A stretch of DNA of 64,000 nucleotides, taken from contig NZ_JAHZUY010000002.1 of NCBI RefSeq assembly GCF_019458025.1, positions 1 to 64,000 of the forward strand, in the 5' to 3' direction. Each line of letters opens with the position of its first letter. Position 1 is the first letter of the stretch. Shown in pieces: positions 9,181 to 17,399 of this stretch. The notes beneath the pieces were generated by a model. That model saw only the letters and a list, made by a program, of their open reading frames with translations, was not told the origin of the DNA and ran no database searches. The DNA comes from Caldovatus aquaticus (lineage in GTDB: Bacteria; Pseudomonadota; Alphaproteobacteria; Acetobacterales; Acetobacteraceae). A program made the translations under genes and the position numbers.

Positions 9181-9388
9181 CGTCACGCCCGCCCTCTCCT
9201 TCGCGCCCGCATTCCCGTCCCCGCCGCGCCGCCAGCCTCGCCGCCGATTGCGGCGGCATCGCGCCATCCCCCTGGCGGGGCCAGGGCAGCCCCTGGCCGC
9301 CGTCCGGCGGGGCCGGCGCGACGCCCGCGCGAGACGGCGGCCCCCGGCCCGGTCCGCGCCCGGACCGCCTCCCCTGCCGGGCGGCCGG

Positions 9389-10318
9389 TCACGAACCCTC
9401 CCGGCGGTCGCCGTCGCCATCCTCGCGCCATCGCGTGCGCGAGCCCCGCATGATCTCGGCGAAGCCGAACAGCAGGAGCAACTGGCCGAGCAGCACCTGC
9501 AGGCTGGCCAGGACCCGCACCCCGTCCCCGACCGGCCGGATGTCGCCATAGCCGACCGTGCTCTGGGTCGCGACCGAGAAGTGCAGCGCGTCGGCGAAGT
9601 CCAGCCGGAGCGGGCCCTCGGCGCTGGCGAAGATCGGCGCGGGGCTGAGGCCGTCGGCGATGCGGTAGAAGGAGGCGAAGGTGATCACCAGCAGCGCGTA
9701 GACCGAGACGAAGGCCGTGATCGGCACGGCGAGGCGGCCGATCCGCGCCCCCACCGTCTCGAAGATCAGCGCCACGTCCACCAGCAGCCGCACCACGTCG
9801 CGCACCGAGGCGGCGACCACCGCCGCGACCGCCGCCATCGCCGCGAGCAGCGACACGGTCTGCGCCGTGGCCGACATGCGCGGCTCCGGCGCCAGCATGG
9901 ACACCACGCCGATCCCGCCGAGCGCGACGAGGAAGCGCATCATGCGCGGCAGGTGCGCCACGTCGAGCGGCCGCTCCGCCTCGGCCAGCCCGCGCAGCGC
10001 GCCGCACCGCACCCAGACCGCGGCGAGGAACGCCGCGATCGGCAGCAGGAAGCCCACGGCCTTCGCCCAGTCCGCGGCGTCGGGAAAGCCGGCGCGCCCC
10101 ATGAAGACGTAGAGGCACGCATACACGGCGAACCCGTTCGCGGTGCCGAAGGCGAAATGCATCCCGTGCGGGAACAGGTAGTAGAGCACGCCGAGCCCGA
10201 TCCCGGCCGCGCCGAGGACCACGGCGGGGGAGATCTGGCCGCCCCCCGCCACCCCCGCGGCGACCAGCAGACTGAGCAGCAGGGTGAAGCCGACCGAACG
10301 CAGCCAGCGGCGCAGCAT
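9389..10318 (-). CDS. Two-pore-type potassium channel family protein
   Basis: A 309-residue inner-membrane protein with about eight hydrophobic segments. The C-terminal part is an ion-channel module: a transmembrane helix (VYALLVITFASFYRI), a pore loop with the selectivity filter TVGYGD near residues 254-259, and a last helix (VLASLQVLLGQLLLLFGFAEI). The N-terminal half is an extra membrane region with no regulatory RCK domain. The C-terminus is short, charged and Gly/Arg/Asp-rich. The ATG at 10318 precedes MLRRWLRSVGFTLLL; an in-frame GTG at 10363 is an alternative. It stands alone, with non-coding gaps on both sides. Confidence 0.85.
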   Translation of the reverse strand: MLRRWLRSVGFTLLLSLLVAAGVAGGGQISPAVVLGAAGIGLGVLYYLFPHGMHFAFGTANGFAVYACLYVFMGRAGFPDAADWAKAVGFLLPIAAFLAAVWVRCGALRGLAEAERPLDVAHLPRMMRFLVALGGIGVVSMLAPEPRMSATAQTVSLLAAMAAVAAVVAASVRDVVRLLVDVALIFETVGARIGRLAVPITAFVSVYALLVITFASFYRIADGLSPAPIFASAEGPLRLDFADALHFSVATQSTVGYGDIRPVGDGVRVLASLQVLLGQLLLLFGFAEIMRGSRTRWREDGDGDRREGS

Positions 10319-11107
10319 GTCCGGGGCGCGGCGGCCCTGTGGAGGGCTCGGGGCCTCGCTCACGGCAGCGCGGCCGTCCCGGCGGTTGCGGCCCGCCCGC
10401 ACGCACCCCGGGCCCGCCGCCCGTTCGTCCCCCGAGACGGATCGCCGCCCGGACGGCGAAGCCACGCCCGCCCGCGGCGCACCGCCGGGGCCGCGCCGAG
10501 GCCGGCAGGGGCCGCCACGACCAGCCGTCCGCCGGCCCGGCCGGTGTCCGCCCGCCTGGCCCGCGCCTCCCCCGGGCGCGCGCTGTCCGCGGTCGGTCCC
10601 GCCCCGCCGAGGCCTACCCCGCCCCCCGCACGGCCGGCGGCCCAGACCGCCCGGCCGGCCCCAACGGCGCCGCCCGGCCGCTCCCCCTTCTCCGCTCGCC
10701 GGATCGTCATGCGCGCCTCCCGCGCCCTCCCCTGTGACGCCTGCCGGATGGGGGCCGGATAGAGGAGCCACCGGGCGGTGTCGATTCCTGGCCGCCCCCC
10801 GGCGCCCGCCGGCCGCGGCCCCTGTCGTGGTCCGGCCGGGCCCGCCGCCTCGCGCCGCGCGCGCCTGCGGCGACAGCCCGGCAAGCCGACCGCCGGGCGA
10901 GGCCGCCGGCTCGGAGAGGCAGCGGGCGATGCAGGGAGAGCGCGCACCGGCCGCGCCAGCCTCGCCATCGCGGTCGCGGCGGCGCTGGCGGCGAGGTCCG
11001 CCGCCGTGGGCAAGGAAGCGGCGTCGCGGCGGGAACGGGCGCGCGTGCAGCGCGGCCGGCGGCGCCGTCCCCACCCGGCGCGAACCCCCGAGCGCGCGTA
11101 GCCGCGC
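10319..11107. other. Intergenic stretch without a convincing gene
   Basis: About 790 bp of extremely GC-rich DNA between the channel gene and znuB. A minus-strand frame from ATG 10710 to 10360 has a fair Shine-Dalgarno (GGGAGG, 5-6 nt upstream), but its product is Gly/Arg/Ala low complexity without recognisable features. The other frames are similar. No RNA gene or repeat was recognised. Confidence 0.45.
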
Positions 11108-11977
11108 TCAGCCCGCGAGGTGCGGCCGGCGCAGGAGCCGCACCAGCAGCCCGTCCACCGGCCCGAGCAGCACCGAGGCCGCCCAGGCCAGCCCCGCCGC
11201 CAGCACGATCGCCGGCCCGCTCGGCAGGTCGAGGTGGTAGGAGGCCAGCAGGCCGAGCGCCGAGCATGCGGCGGCGATGCCGACCGCGGCATAGGTCATC
11301 CCCGCCACCTCGCGCGCCCAGTGCCGCGCCGCGACCGCGGGCAGCATCATCAGCCCCACCGCCATCAGCGTCCCCAGCGCCTGGAACGCCGCCAGCACGT
11401 TGAGGGCCACGAGCGCGAGGAACGCCAGGTGCCAGAGCGCGCCGCGCGCGCCGACGGCGCGGGCGAAGCCCGGATCGAAGCACTCCAGCACCAGCGGCCG
11501 CCAGGCGAAGGCGAGCGCGAACAGCGTCAGCGTCGCCGTCCCCGCCATCAGCAGCAGCGCCGGGTCGTCCACGCCGAGCACGCTGCCGAACAGCAGGTGG
11601 GTGAGGTCCCCCGGACCGCCGCGCAGCGAGACGAGCGCCACGCCGAGCGCCAGCGCGACGAGATAGAGCCCGGCGAGCGCCGCGTCCTCCCGCCCCCCGG
11701 TCGCGCGCGACAGCGCCCCCGCCCCGACCGCCACGGCAAGGCCCGCGACCAGCCCCCCGAGCCAGAGCGCCGGCACCGAGAGGCCGGCGAGCAGGAACGC
11801 CGTCGCGATGCCCGGCAGCACGCCATGCGCCATCACGTCGGCCATCAGGCTCATCCGCCGCAGCACGAGGAACACGCCGAGCGGCGGCCCGGCCACCGAG
11901 AGCGCCAGGCAGCCGACCAGCGCCCGGCGGAGGAAGCCGAACTCGGCGAAGGGGGCAAGGAGGAGGTCGTACGGCAG
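11108..11977 (-). CDS. znuB: Zinc ABC transporter permease ZnuB
   Basis: The membrane subunit of a ZnuABC-type zinc (or manganese) importer, an ABC-3 family permease with about eight transmembrane helices. The family core VFLVLRRMSLMADVMAHGVLPG and GTLMAVGLMMLPA are present. Family members begin with a conserved YDxLxAPF...RRAL segment. Here that segment (LPYDLLLAPF) lies upstream of the first ATG or GTG in the frame (GTG at 11896), and the only plausible initiator before it is CTG at 11977, giving 289 residues, the normal length. Initiation at CTG, or after the znuC stop 37 bp upstream, is therefore inferred. Starting at 11896 would remove the first membrane segment. No znuA is in the window. 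Confidence 0.85.
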   Translation of the reverse strand: MPYDLLLAPFAEFGFLRRALVGCLALSVAGPPLGVFLVLRRMSLMADVMAHGVLPGIATAFLLAGLSVPALWLGGLVAGLAVAVGAGALSRATGGREDAALAGLYLVALALGVALVSLRGGPGDLTHLLFGSVLGVDDPALLLMAGTATLTLFALAFAWRPLVLECFDPGFARAVGARGALWHLAFLALVALNVLAAFQALGTLMAVGLMMLPAVAARHWAREVAGMTYAAVGIAAACSALGLLASYHLDLPSGPAIVLAAGLAWAASVLLGPVDGLLVRLLRRPHLAG

Positions 11978-12013
11978 GGCGGAGGCGCCTTGCGGAGCGC
12001 GGGCCGGTCCGGC

Positions 12014-12772
12014 TCAGGCGGCCAGGCGCTCGCCGCGCGGACAGGCTTCGGCCTCGGCGGCCCAGGCCTCGGCCATGCGGCGGGCGCGCAGGCGGTTGGC
12101 GGCGGAAAGCGCCTCCGCGGTCGGCCCCCAGGCGATGGGCTCGCGCGCGAGCAGCAGCGTCTCGGGGAATTCGCGCCGCACCAGGTCGAGGTCGTGCAGC
12201 ACCGCGACCACGGTCCGCCCCTCGCCGTGCCAGCGCTTCACCACCCGCAGCAGGTCGGCCGCGGTGCGCGCGTCCACCGCGTTGAACGGCTCGTCGAGCA
12301 GGATCACCGGCGCGTCCTCGACCAGCAGCCGCGCGAACAGCACGCGCTGGAACTGCCCGGCGGAGAGGCTGCCGACCGGGCGCGCCGCGAAGCCGGCGAG
12401 GCCGACGGCCGCGAGCGCCTCGGCGGCCCGGTCGCGCAGCGCGCGCGGCACGCGGCGGAACGGTCCCACCGCCGACCACAGGCCGAGCATCACCACGTCG
12501 AGGCAGGCGATCGGGAACTGCCGGTCGAGCGCCGCCTGCTGCGGCAGCAGGGCGACGCGCGCCCCCGCCGGCCGCTCGATGCGGCCCTCCTCCGGCCGGT
12601 GCAGCCCGGCGATGGCGCGCAGCAGCGTCGTCTTGCCCGCCCCGTTCGGCCCGACCAGCGCGGTCAGGCTGCCCGGGGCGAAGCGGCCCGAGAGGTGGTG
12701 CACCGCCGGGCGCCGCCCGTGGCAGACGGTGACGTCGCAGAGCCGGATCTCGGGAGCCGCCATCGCGTTCAC
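12014..12772 (-). CDS. znuC: Zinc ABC transporter ATP-binding protein ZnuC
   Basis: The cytoplasmic ATPase of the zinc importer, 252 residues. It shows Walker A GPNGAGKTT, a Q-loop LLPQQAALDRQFP typical of metal-type importers, the signature LSAGQFQR, Walker B VILLDEPF and the His switch VLHD. The reading begins with GTG at 12772, overlapping the stop of a tiny upstream ORF (GTGA), or with ATG at 12763. The permease gene follows after 37 bp. The operon lies under a Zur-like palindrome at 12896-12912, so zinc repression is expected. The ATPase ends in a Cys-containing tail (EACPRGERLAA). Confidence 0.92.
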   Translation of the reverse strand: MNAMAAPEIRLCDVTVCHGRRPAVHHLSGRFAPGSLTALVGPNGAGKTTLLRAIAGLHRPEEGRIERPAGARVALLPQQAALDRQFPIACLDVVMLGLWSAVGPFRRVPRALRDRAAEALAAVGLAGFAARPVGSLSAGQFQRVLFARLLVEDAPVILLDEPFNAVDARTAADLLRVVKRWHGEGRTVVAVLHDLDLVRREFPETLLLAREPIAWGPTAEALSAANRLRARRMAEAWAAEAEACPRGERLAA

Positions 12773-12894
12773 GCCGCCATCGCCCAGAGGACGCCGAGCC
12801 AGAGCAGGGCCGCCGTCCCGCCCGCGAGGCCGAGCCGCGCGCCGGCGCCGGCGGAGAGGGCCAGCGGATCGGTCCAGGAGCTCGGCCTGCGCAT
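12769..12894 (-). CDS. Putative small single-pass membrane protein, first ORF of the zinc operon
   Basis: A 41-codon ORF between the Zur-like operator and znuC. The product starts MRRPSSWTDP and has one hydrophobic segment, GGTAALLWLGVLWAMAA, at its C-terminus. Its TGA overlaps the GTG start of znuC by the GTGA arrangement used by other coupled genes in this window. The ATG at 12894 lies one base beyond the operator edge and has no good Shine-Dalgarno; a second in-frame ATG at 12912 would lie inside the operator. It could be a leader that couples translation to znuC, a small transporter subunit, or chance. No known family was recognised. Confidence 0.4.
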   Translation of the reverse strand: MRRPSSWTDPLALSAGAGARLGLAGGTAALLWLGVLWAMAA

Positions 12895-12895
12895 G

Positions 12896-12912
12896 ATGTT
12901 ATCATGTAACAT
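12896..12912. promoter_or_regulatory. Zur-type operator of the zinc uptake operon
   Basis: A perfect 6-5-6 palindrome, ATGTTA-TCATG-TAACAT, in an AT-rich island within GC-rich DNA. It resembles the TGTTATnnnATAACA core recognised by the zinc repressor Zur in proteobacteria. It lies directly upstream of the znuC-znuB operon on the minus strand and 48 bp before the divergent DUF445 gene. With zinc bound, Zur would occupy it and block transcription. The zur gene is not in the window, so the regulator is inferred. Confidence 0.72.
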
Positions 12913-12960
12913 ACGGGCGCGCCTGGGCAAGCGCCACCCTGCCCGGTAGAACCGCGGTCC

Positions 12961-14259
12961 ATGCAGGGCCGCCCCCCCGCGCCCCGGTCCGTCCCCGCCG
13001 ATCCCGAGACGGAGCTCCGCCGCGCCCTTGCCCGCCATCGCGCGATCGCGACCGGGCTGCTGGTCGCGATGGGCGGCCTCACCCTGCTCGCCTACCGCCT
13101 GCCGCCCGGCTACGGGACCGACCTGCTCCAGGCCGGCGCCAAGGCCGGGCTGGTCGGCGGCCTCGCCGACTGGTTCGCGGTGACGGCGCTGTTCCGCCGC
13201 CCGCTCGGCCTGCCGATCCCGCACACCGCGATCATCCCGCGCCAGAAGGACCGGCTCGGCCGGGCGCTCGGCAGCTTCGTCGCCAACCACGTCTTCACCG
13301 AGGCCGAGCTGCACCGCGTCATCGGCCGGCTCGACCTCGCCGCCATCCTGCGCGGCTTCCTCACCGACCCGCAGGCGATCCGGCCCGCCGCCGCCGCCCT
13401 CGCCGCCGGCCTGCCGCGGGTGCTGGCGAGCCTCGAGGACGGCCGCGCCCGGCGCCTCGCCCAGCGCCTGCTGCCGCGCTGGCTCGGCGGCCCTGCCGCG
13501 GCGCGGCTCCTCGCCCGGGCGCTGCGCGCCCTGGTCGCGAGCGGGCGCCACCAGGAGGTGTTCGACCTCGTGCTCGCGCGCATCAAGGTGCTGCTCGCCG
13601 AGAAGGAGGAGCAGCTCCGCGAGGCGATCGCGGCGCGGGTGCGCGCGGAGGGCGGGGCGCTGGTCGGCTGGCTCGCCGGCGCGGCCATCGCCCGGCGCGT
13701 CCTCGCCGCGGTGAACGAGCAGCTTGCCCGCGTCGAGCCGAGCGACAGCGACCTCCGCGCCGCCTTCGACGCCTGGGTGCAGGCCGAGATCGAGCGCCTC
13801 GAGACCGACCCGGAGCGCGCCGCCGCCATCGGCCGCGCGCTGCGCGGCGCCTTCGCCAACCCGGCGGTGGCGACCTGGCTCGGCGACGTCTGGGCGCGGC
13901 TGCGCGCGGCGCTGGAGGCCGACGCCGCCGACCCTTCCGGCCGCACCGTGGCGGCGCTGGAGGCCGCCCTCGCCAATGCCGGCCGCCTCCTGACCGAGGA
14001 CGAGGCAGCGCGCGAGCAGCTCAACCGCGGCACCGAGCGCGTCCTGCTCGCCCTCCTGCCGGCCGCGCGCCTGCACCTCGCGGCATTCATCGCCGAGGTG
14101 GTGCAGGGCTGGGACAGCGCGACGGTGGTGGAGAAGATCGAGCTGCGCGTCGGGCGCGACCTGCAGTACGTGCGGATGAACGGCACGCTGGTCGGCTTCC
14201 TCGCCGGCGCGGCGCTGTTCGCGCTGCTGAGCGCGGTGTTCGGCCGCGTCGCGCATTGA
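12961..14259 (+). CDS. DUF445 family membrane protein
   Basis: A 432-residue protein of the DUF445 (YjiN-like) family, whose function is not established. A transmembrane segment at about residues 33-50 is followed by the family signature AGLVGGLADWFAVTALFRRPLGLPIPHTAIIP, then a long helical region rich in Leu/Ala/Arg, and a C-terminal hydrophobic segment (TLVGFLAGAALFALLSAVFG). The ATG at 12961 comes shortly after the AT-rich divergent promoter region shared with the zinc operon. Possible Zur control of this gene is conjecture. The next gene follows after 27 bp on the same strand. Confidence 0.9.
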   Translation: MQGRPPAPRSVPADPETELRRALARHRAIATGLLVAMGGLTLLAYRLPPGYGTDLLQAGAKAGLVGGLADWFAVTALFRRPLGLPIPHTAIIPRQKDRLGRALGSFVANHVFTEAELHRVIGRLDLAAILRGFLTDPQAIRPAAAALAAGLPRVLASLEDGRARRLAQRLLPRWLGGPAAARLLARALRALVASGRHQEVFDLVLARIKVLLAEKEEQLREAIAARVRAEGGALVGWLAGAAIARRVLAAVNEQLARVEPSDSDLRAAFDAWVQAEIERLETDPERAAAIGRALRGAFANPAVATWLGDVWARLRAALEADAADPSGRTVAALEAALANAGRLLTEDEAAREQLNRGTERVLLALLPAARLHLAAFIAEVVQGWDSATVVEKIELRVGRDLQYVRMNGTLVGFLAGAALFALLSAVFGRVAH

Positions 14260-14286
14260 GCGGCGCGGCGGAGGAGCGACCGCCGG

Positions 14287-15030
14287 ATGGACCCTCGCCC
14301 TCCCCAGCCCGGCGCCGCCGCGCCGGTCCGGCGCTTCCGGCCGGGCCCCGGCCCGGGCGAGCTGCGCGCCCTGCTCGGCGTGCTCGCCGCCGCGCTGGCG
14401 CTGCTCGCCTTCTTCGCGCTCGCCGAGGCGGTGCTGGAGGGCGAGACCCGCGCCTTCGACCGCGCCGTGCTGCTCGCGCTGCGCGCCCGCGCCGACCCTT
14501 CCGATCCGGCCGGCCCGCGCTGGCTCGAGGAGGCGGCACGCGACGTCACCGCGCTCGGCAGCACCGCGATCCTCGGCTTCGCCACCCTTGCCGTCGCCGG
14601 CTACCTCGCGCTGGCGCGCCGGCGCGCGGCGGCGCGGCTCGTGCTCGTCGCCGTGGCCGGCGGCGCGCTGCTCAGCTCCCTGCTGAAGCTCGGCTTCGAA
14701 CGCCCGCGCCCCGACCTCGTGCCGCACGCGGCCGCGGTGTACACGGCGAGCTTCCCGAGCGGCCATGCCATGCTCTCCGCCGTCACCTGGCTCACCCTCG
14801 GCGCGCTGCTGATGCGGATCGAGCCGCGGCGGCGGGTGAAGGCCTATGTGCTGGCGATGGCGGTGCTGACGACGCTGCTGGTCGGGGCGAGCCGCATCTA
14901 TCTCGGCGTCCACTGGCCGACCGACGTGCTCGCCGGCTGGTCCCTCGGCGCCGCCTGGGCGCTGCTGTGCTGGCTCGTCGCGCTCCGGCTGCAGCGGCGC
15001 GGCCGCGTCGAGCCGGACGGTCCCGCCTGA
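14287..15030 (+). CDS. PAP2-superfamily phosphatase (membrane lipid phosphatase)
   Basis: A 247-residue inner-membrane phosphatase of the type-2 phosphatidic acid/undecaprenyl diphosphate phosphatase family. All three signature blocks are present: KLGFERPRP, FPSGHAM and SRIYLGVHWPTDV, the last with the catalytic His. About five hydrophobic segments surround them. The substrate is a lipid phosphate, but which one cannot be told. It starts 27 bp after the DUF445 gene and probably shares its transcript. Confidence 0.9.
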   Translation: MDPRPPQPGAAAPVRRFRPGPGPGELRALLGVLAAALALLAFFALAEAVLEGETRAFDRAVLLALRARADPSDPAGPRWLEEAARDVTALGSTAILGFATLAVAGYLALARRRAAARLVLVAVAGGALLSSLLKLGFERPRPDLVPHAAAVYTASFPSGHAMLSAVTWLTLGALLMRIEPRRRVKAYVLAMAVLTTLLVGASRIYLGVHWPTDVLAGWSLGAAWALLCWLVALRLQRRGRVEPDGPA

Positions 15031-15103
15031 GGGGGCCGGCCCGCCGCCCGCCCCTCGACCCGGGCGCCCCGCCGCGCCACCCTGGCCGGCGAGGAGACCG
15101 CCG

Positions 15104-16189
15104 ATGCCCTCCCCGCCGCCCTTCACCCTCTCGATCCTCGACCAGTCCATGGTCGCCTCCGGCCGCACGCCCGGCGAGGCGATCCGCGAGACGCTCGCGC
15201 TCGCGCGCCACGCCGAGGCGCTCGGCTACCGCCGCTTCTGGATGTCGGAGCACCACAACAGCGGCGCGCTCGCCGGCACCGCGCCCGAGATCCTCGCCGC
15301 CGCCATCGCCGCGACGACGCGGCGCATCCGCGTCGGCAGCGCCGGCGTGATGCTGCCGCACTACTCCGCCCTCAAGGTCGCGGAGCAGTTCCGGGTGCTG
15401 GAGGCGATCGCGCCGGGGCGCATAGACCTCGGCATCGGCCGAGCGCCGGGCAGCGACGGGCGCACCGCCTTCGCGCTCAACCCCGACGCCGCCCAGGCCG
15501 CCGACCGCTTCCCGGCGCAGGTGATGGAACTGCTCGGCTGGCTCGGCGACGGGCTGCCGGAGAACCACCCCTTCCGCACCGTCGTCGCCCAGCCCGTGGT
15601 GGAGACGCGGCCGGAGGTCTGGGTGCTCGGCAGCAGCGACTTCGGCGCCCAGGTCGCGGCCTATTTCGGCCTCCCCTACAGCTTCGCCCACTTCTTCGCC
15701 GACGGCGGCGGCAGCGAGCAGGCGATCGCGCTCTACCGCGAGCAGTTCCGCCCGCATCCCGGCCGGCGGGGCCGCCTCGCCGCGCCGCATCCGGGCCTCG
15801 GCGTGTTCTGCCTGGTCGCCGACACCGAGGCCGAGGCGCTGCGCCTGTTCCGCTCGCGCGAGCTGTGGCGGCTGATGCGCGACCGCGGCCTGTTCGTCCC
15901 CCTGCCCAGCGTCGAGGAGGCCGAGGCCTACGCCTATTCCGAGGCCGAGCGCGCGCGGGTCGCGCGGATGCGCGCCCGCGCCCTGGTCGGGGCGCCGGAG
16001 CAGGTGCGCGCGAAGCTGGAGGCCCTTTCCGCCGCGCATGGCGGCATCGCCGAGTTCGCCGTGGTGACGGCCTGCCACGACCCGGAGGCGCGGCGGCGCA
16101 GCTTCACCCTGCTCGCCGAGGTCTGCGGCCTGCGCCCCGAGGACGCCGGCCGCCCCGCGGCGATCGCCGCGGCGGAGGCCGCCGGCTAG
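15104..16189 (+). CDS. LLM-class flavin-dependent oxidoreductase (MsnO8-like)
   Basis: A 361-residue luciferase-like monooxygenase fold protein using FMN/flavin. Residues 10-60 carry LDQSMVASGRTPGEAI and RFWMSEHHNSGALAGTAPE, followed by RIRVGSAGVMLPHYS and LGIGRAPGSDG, the set typical of the MsnO8/YhbW-like subgroup with single-subunit architecture. The substrate is unknown; members are often housekeeping oxidoreductases. The ATG at 15104 has GGCGAGGAGACC 5' of it (GGAG about 7 nt away). It may be co-transcribed with the preceding PAP2 gene, which ends 73 bp upstream. Confidence 0.9.
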   Translation: MPSPPPFTLSILDQSMVASGRTPGEAIRETLALARHAEALGYRRFWMSEHHNSGALAGTAPEILAAAIAATTRRIRVGSAGVMLPHYSALKVAEQFRVLEAIAPGRIDLGIGRAPGSDGRTAFALNPDAAQAADRFPAQVMELLGWLGDGLPENHPFRTVVAQPVVETRPEVWVLGSSDFGAQVAAYFGLPYSFAHFFADGGGSEQAIALYREQFRPHPGRRGRLAAPHPGLGVFCLVADTEAEALRLFRSRELWRLMRDRGLFVPLPSVEEAEAYAYSEAERARVARMRARALVGAPEQVRAKLEALSAAHGGIAEFAVVTACHDPEARRRSFTLLAEVCGLRPEDAGRPAAIAAAEAAG

Positions 16190-16215
16190 AGCCGGTTCCG
16201 CCCGCCCGTGCCCGC

Positions 16216-16291
16216 CGCGACGGCTCCGGCCCGTCGCCTCCCGGGCGGATTCACGCCCCCGCCCGTCGCCGCCGTCCGCGATCCGCTCCAG
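16216..16291 (+). repeat. Dispersed intergenic repeat, copy B
   Basis: A 76-bp copy of the repeat at 6968-7044, starting CGCGACGGCTCCGGCCCG and ending GTCCGCGATCCGCTCCAG. It lies 26 bp after the stop of the LLM oxidoreductase gene and before the convergent small membrane protein. It is followed by a self-complementary pair (ACCGGTTGCGGGCGG, then CCGGAACCGG) that may extend the structure. Confidence 0.65.
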
Positions 16292-16345
16292 AGGACCGGT
16301 TGCGGGCGGCCGGAACCGGCGCCCGCCCTGCGCTGGCGTCCCGCC

Positions 16346-16699
16346 TCAGCGGGGGCGGATCACCACGACCCGCAGGCCGCTTGCGGCAGCGGTGCCGCCG
16401 GCAGCCGCGCACCGCAGGCGGCGCAGCCGCCACCACAGGCTCGCCGCGCCGACCGCGCCGGGCACGACCACCACCGGCAGCAGCAGGCCGATGAACAGCA
16501 GCGCGAGCGAGACCAGCAGCAGCCCGCCCGCGGCCAGCGCCAGCAGCAGCGCGACGCCGCCGATCCGCGCGAGCGCGCGGTCCACCGCCGAGGCGCCGCG
16601 CGCGCCGGCGCCGGGGGCGGCGTCGCGGAACTCGCCCTCGGGGGTGAGGTCGAGCACGGGTGGCGGGCGGCGATGCCGCGGCGGATGCGGGTGGTCCAT
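16346..16699 (-). CDS. Small membrane protein of unknown function
   Basis: A 117-residue product with a His/Pro/Arg-rich N-terminus (MDHPHPPRHRRPPPVLDLTP), a short amphipathic region, and two adjacent hydrophobic segments (VALLLALAAGGLLLVSLALLF and GLLLPVVVVPGAVGAASLWW) before a basic tail. The likely topology is two membrane passes with both ends in the cytoplasm. No family was recognised. Its hydrophobic profile and single stop-free frame suggest a real gene, but GC-rich DNA gives many spurious frames. Confidence 0.6.
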   Translation of the reverse strand: MDHPHPPRHRRPPPVLDLTPEGEFRDAAPGAGARGASAVDRALARIGGVALLLALAAGGLLLVSLALLFIGLLLPVVVVPGAVGAASLWWRLRRLRCAAAGGTAAASGLRVVVIRPR

Positions 16700-16793
16700 G
16701 CGGCGAAACTGGCCCGCCGGTCCCGCCGGTTCAAGGGCGCCCCGGCCGCCACACGGCCTGCCCGCGCGGCGGGGGCGGACCCGCGCGCCGCGG

Positions 16794-17324
16794 TCAGACG
16801 CCGCGGCGCAGGCGGTCCAGATGCTCGAACAGTTCGGCCGTCGGAAGCTGGGTCAGGTCCCCTTCGTGCTCGGCGAGCACGGCAGGGCGCAGGTCGTTGG
16901 GGATGTGCTCCCGGAGCTGGCCGAGCAGCCGGCCCGGCGCCACCAGCGCCACCCCCTTGATGGCGCCGCTGCGCAGGGAGGCGGTGATGTCCTCGGCGAT
17001 GCGATGCATCAGGTTGCGCTTCGCGTGCTCCTTCGGGCTGTCGTCGATGCGGTCCCACTCCATGCCGCTGCGCTGGACCATGCCGGGACGGCCGCCGGCG
17101 GCCGCGTCGCGTCGGCCGGGGCCGCCGGGGAAGGCCCGGCCCGGACGGTCCTCGCCCAGATCCGCGTCGCGCATGCGCGCCTCGGGCTCGTCCCACTCGG
17201 CGACCAGGTCGTAGCCGGACTCGCTCGCGCGCTTGACGTACGCCTTGGCCCGGCTGCCGTTGGCGACAACGATCCAATGCTCGCCGGGCAGGATGGCGGC
17301 CGGTTTCTTGCGCGTCTCGTTCAT
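16794..17324 (-). CDS. Host attachment protein family (PF10116-like)
   Basis: A 176-residue cytoplasmic protein of the 'protein required for attachment to host cells' family, related to the release-factor-like baeRF fold. It begins with HWIVVANGSRAKAYVK, the family's WxxVADxxxARxF region in variant form, has a Pro/Gly/Arg linker, then FLxxxA-type helices (EHAKRNLMHRIAEDITASL) and the VALVAPGRLLGQLREHI block, and ends LPTAELFEHLDRLRRGV. The name derives from Agrobacterium; the molecular function is not known. ATG 17324 has GGAG about 10 nt upstream. Confidence 0.82.
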   Translation of the reverse strand: MNETRKKPAAILPGEHWIVVANGSRAKAYVKRASESGYDLVAEWDEPEARMRDADLGEDRPGRAFPGGPGRRDAAAGGRPGMVQRSGMEWDRIDDSPKEHAKRNLMHRIAEDITASLRSGAIKGVALVAPGRLLGQLREHIPNDLRPAVLAEHEGDLTQLPTAELFEHLDRLRRGV

Positions 17325-17399
17325 GCCGGGGGATCTCCGTTCTGGGCGCGAATTCGCGCCTCTTGCCCATTTCATACCGCGCGGGGCCGGGGCGCACCA

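Noticed and set aside
10360-10710. Open frame with a decent Shine-Dalgarno starting MTIRRAEKGE
   Set aside because: Product is almost entirely Gly/Arg/Ala; no hydrophobic or structural pattern. Mentioned in the intergenic entry but not called as a gene.
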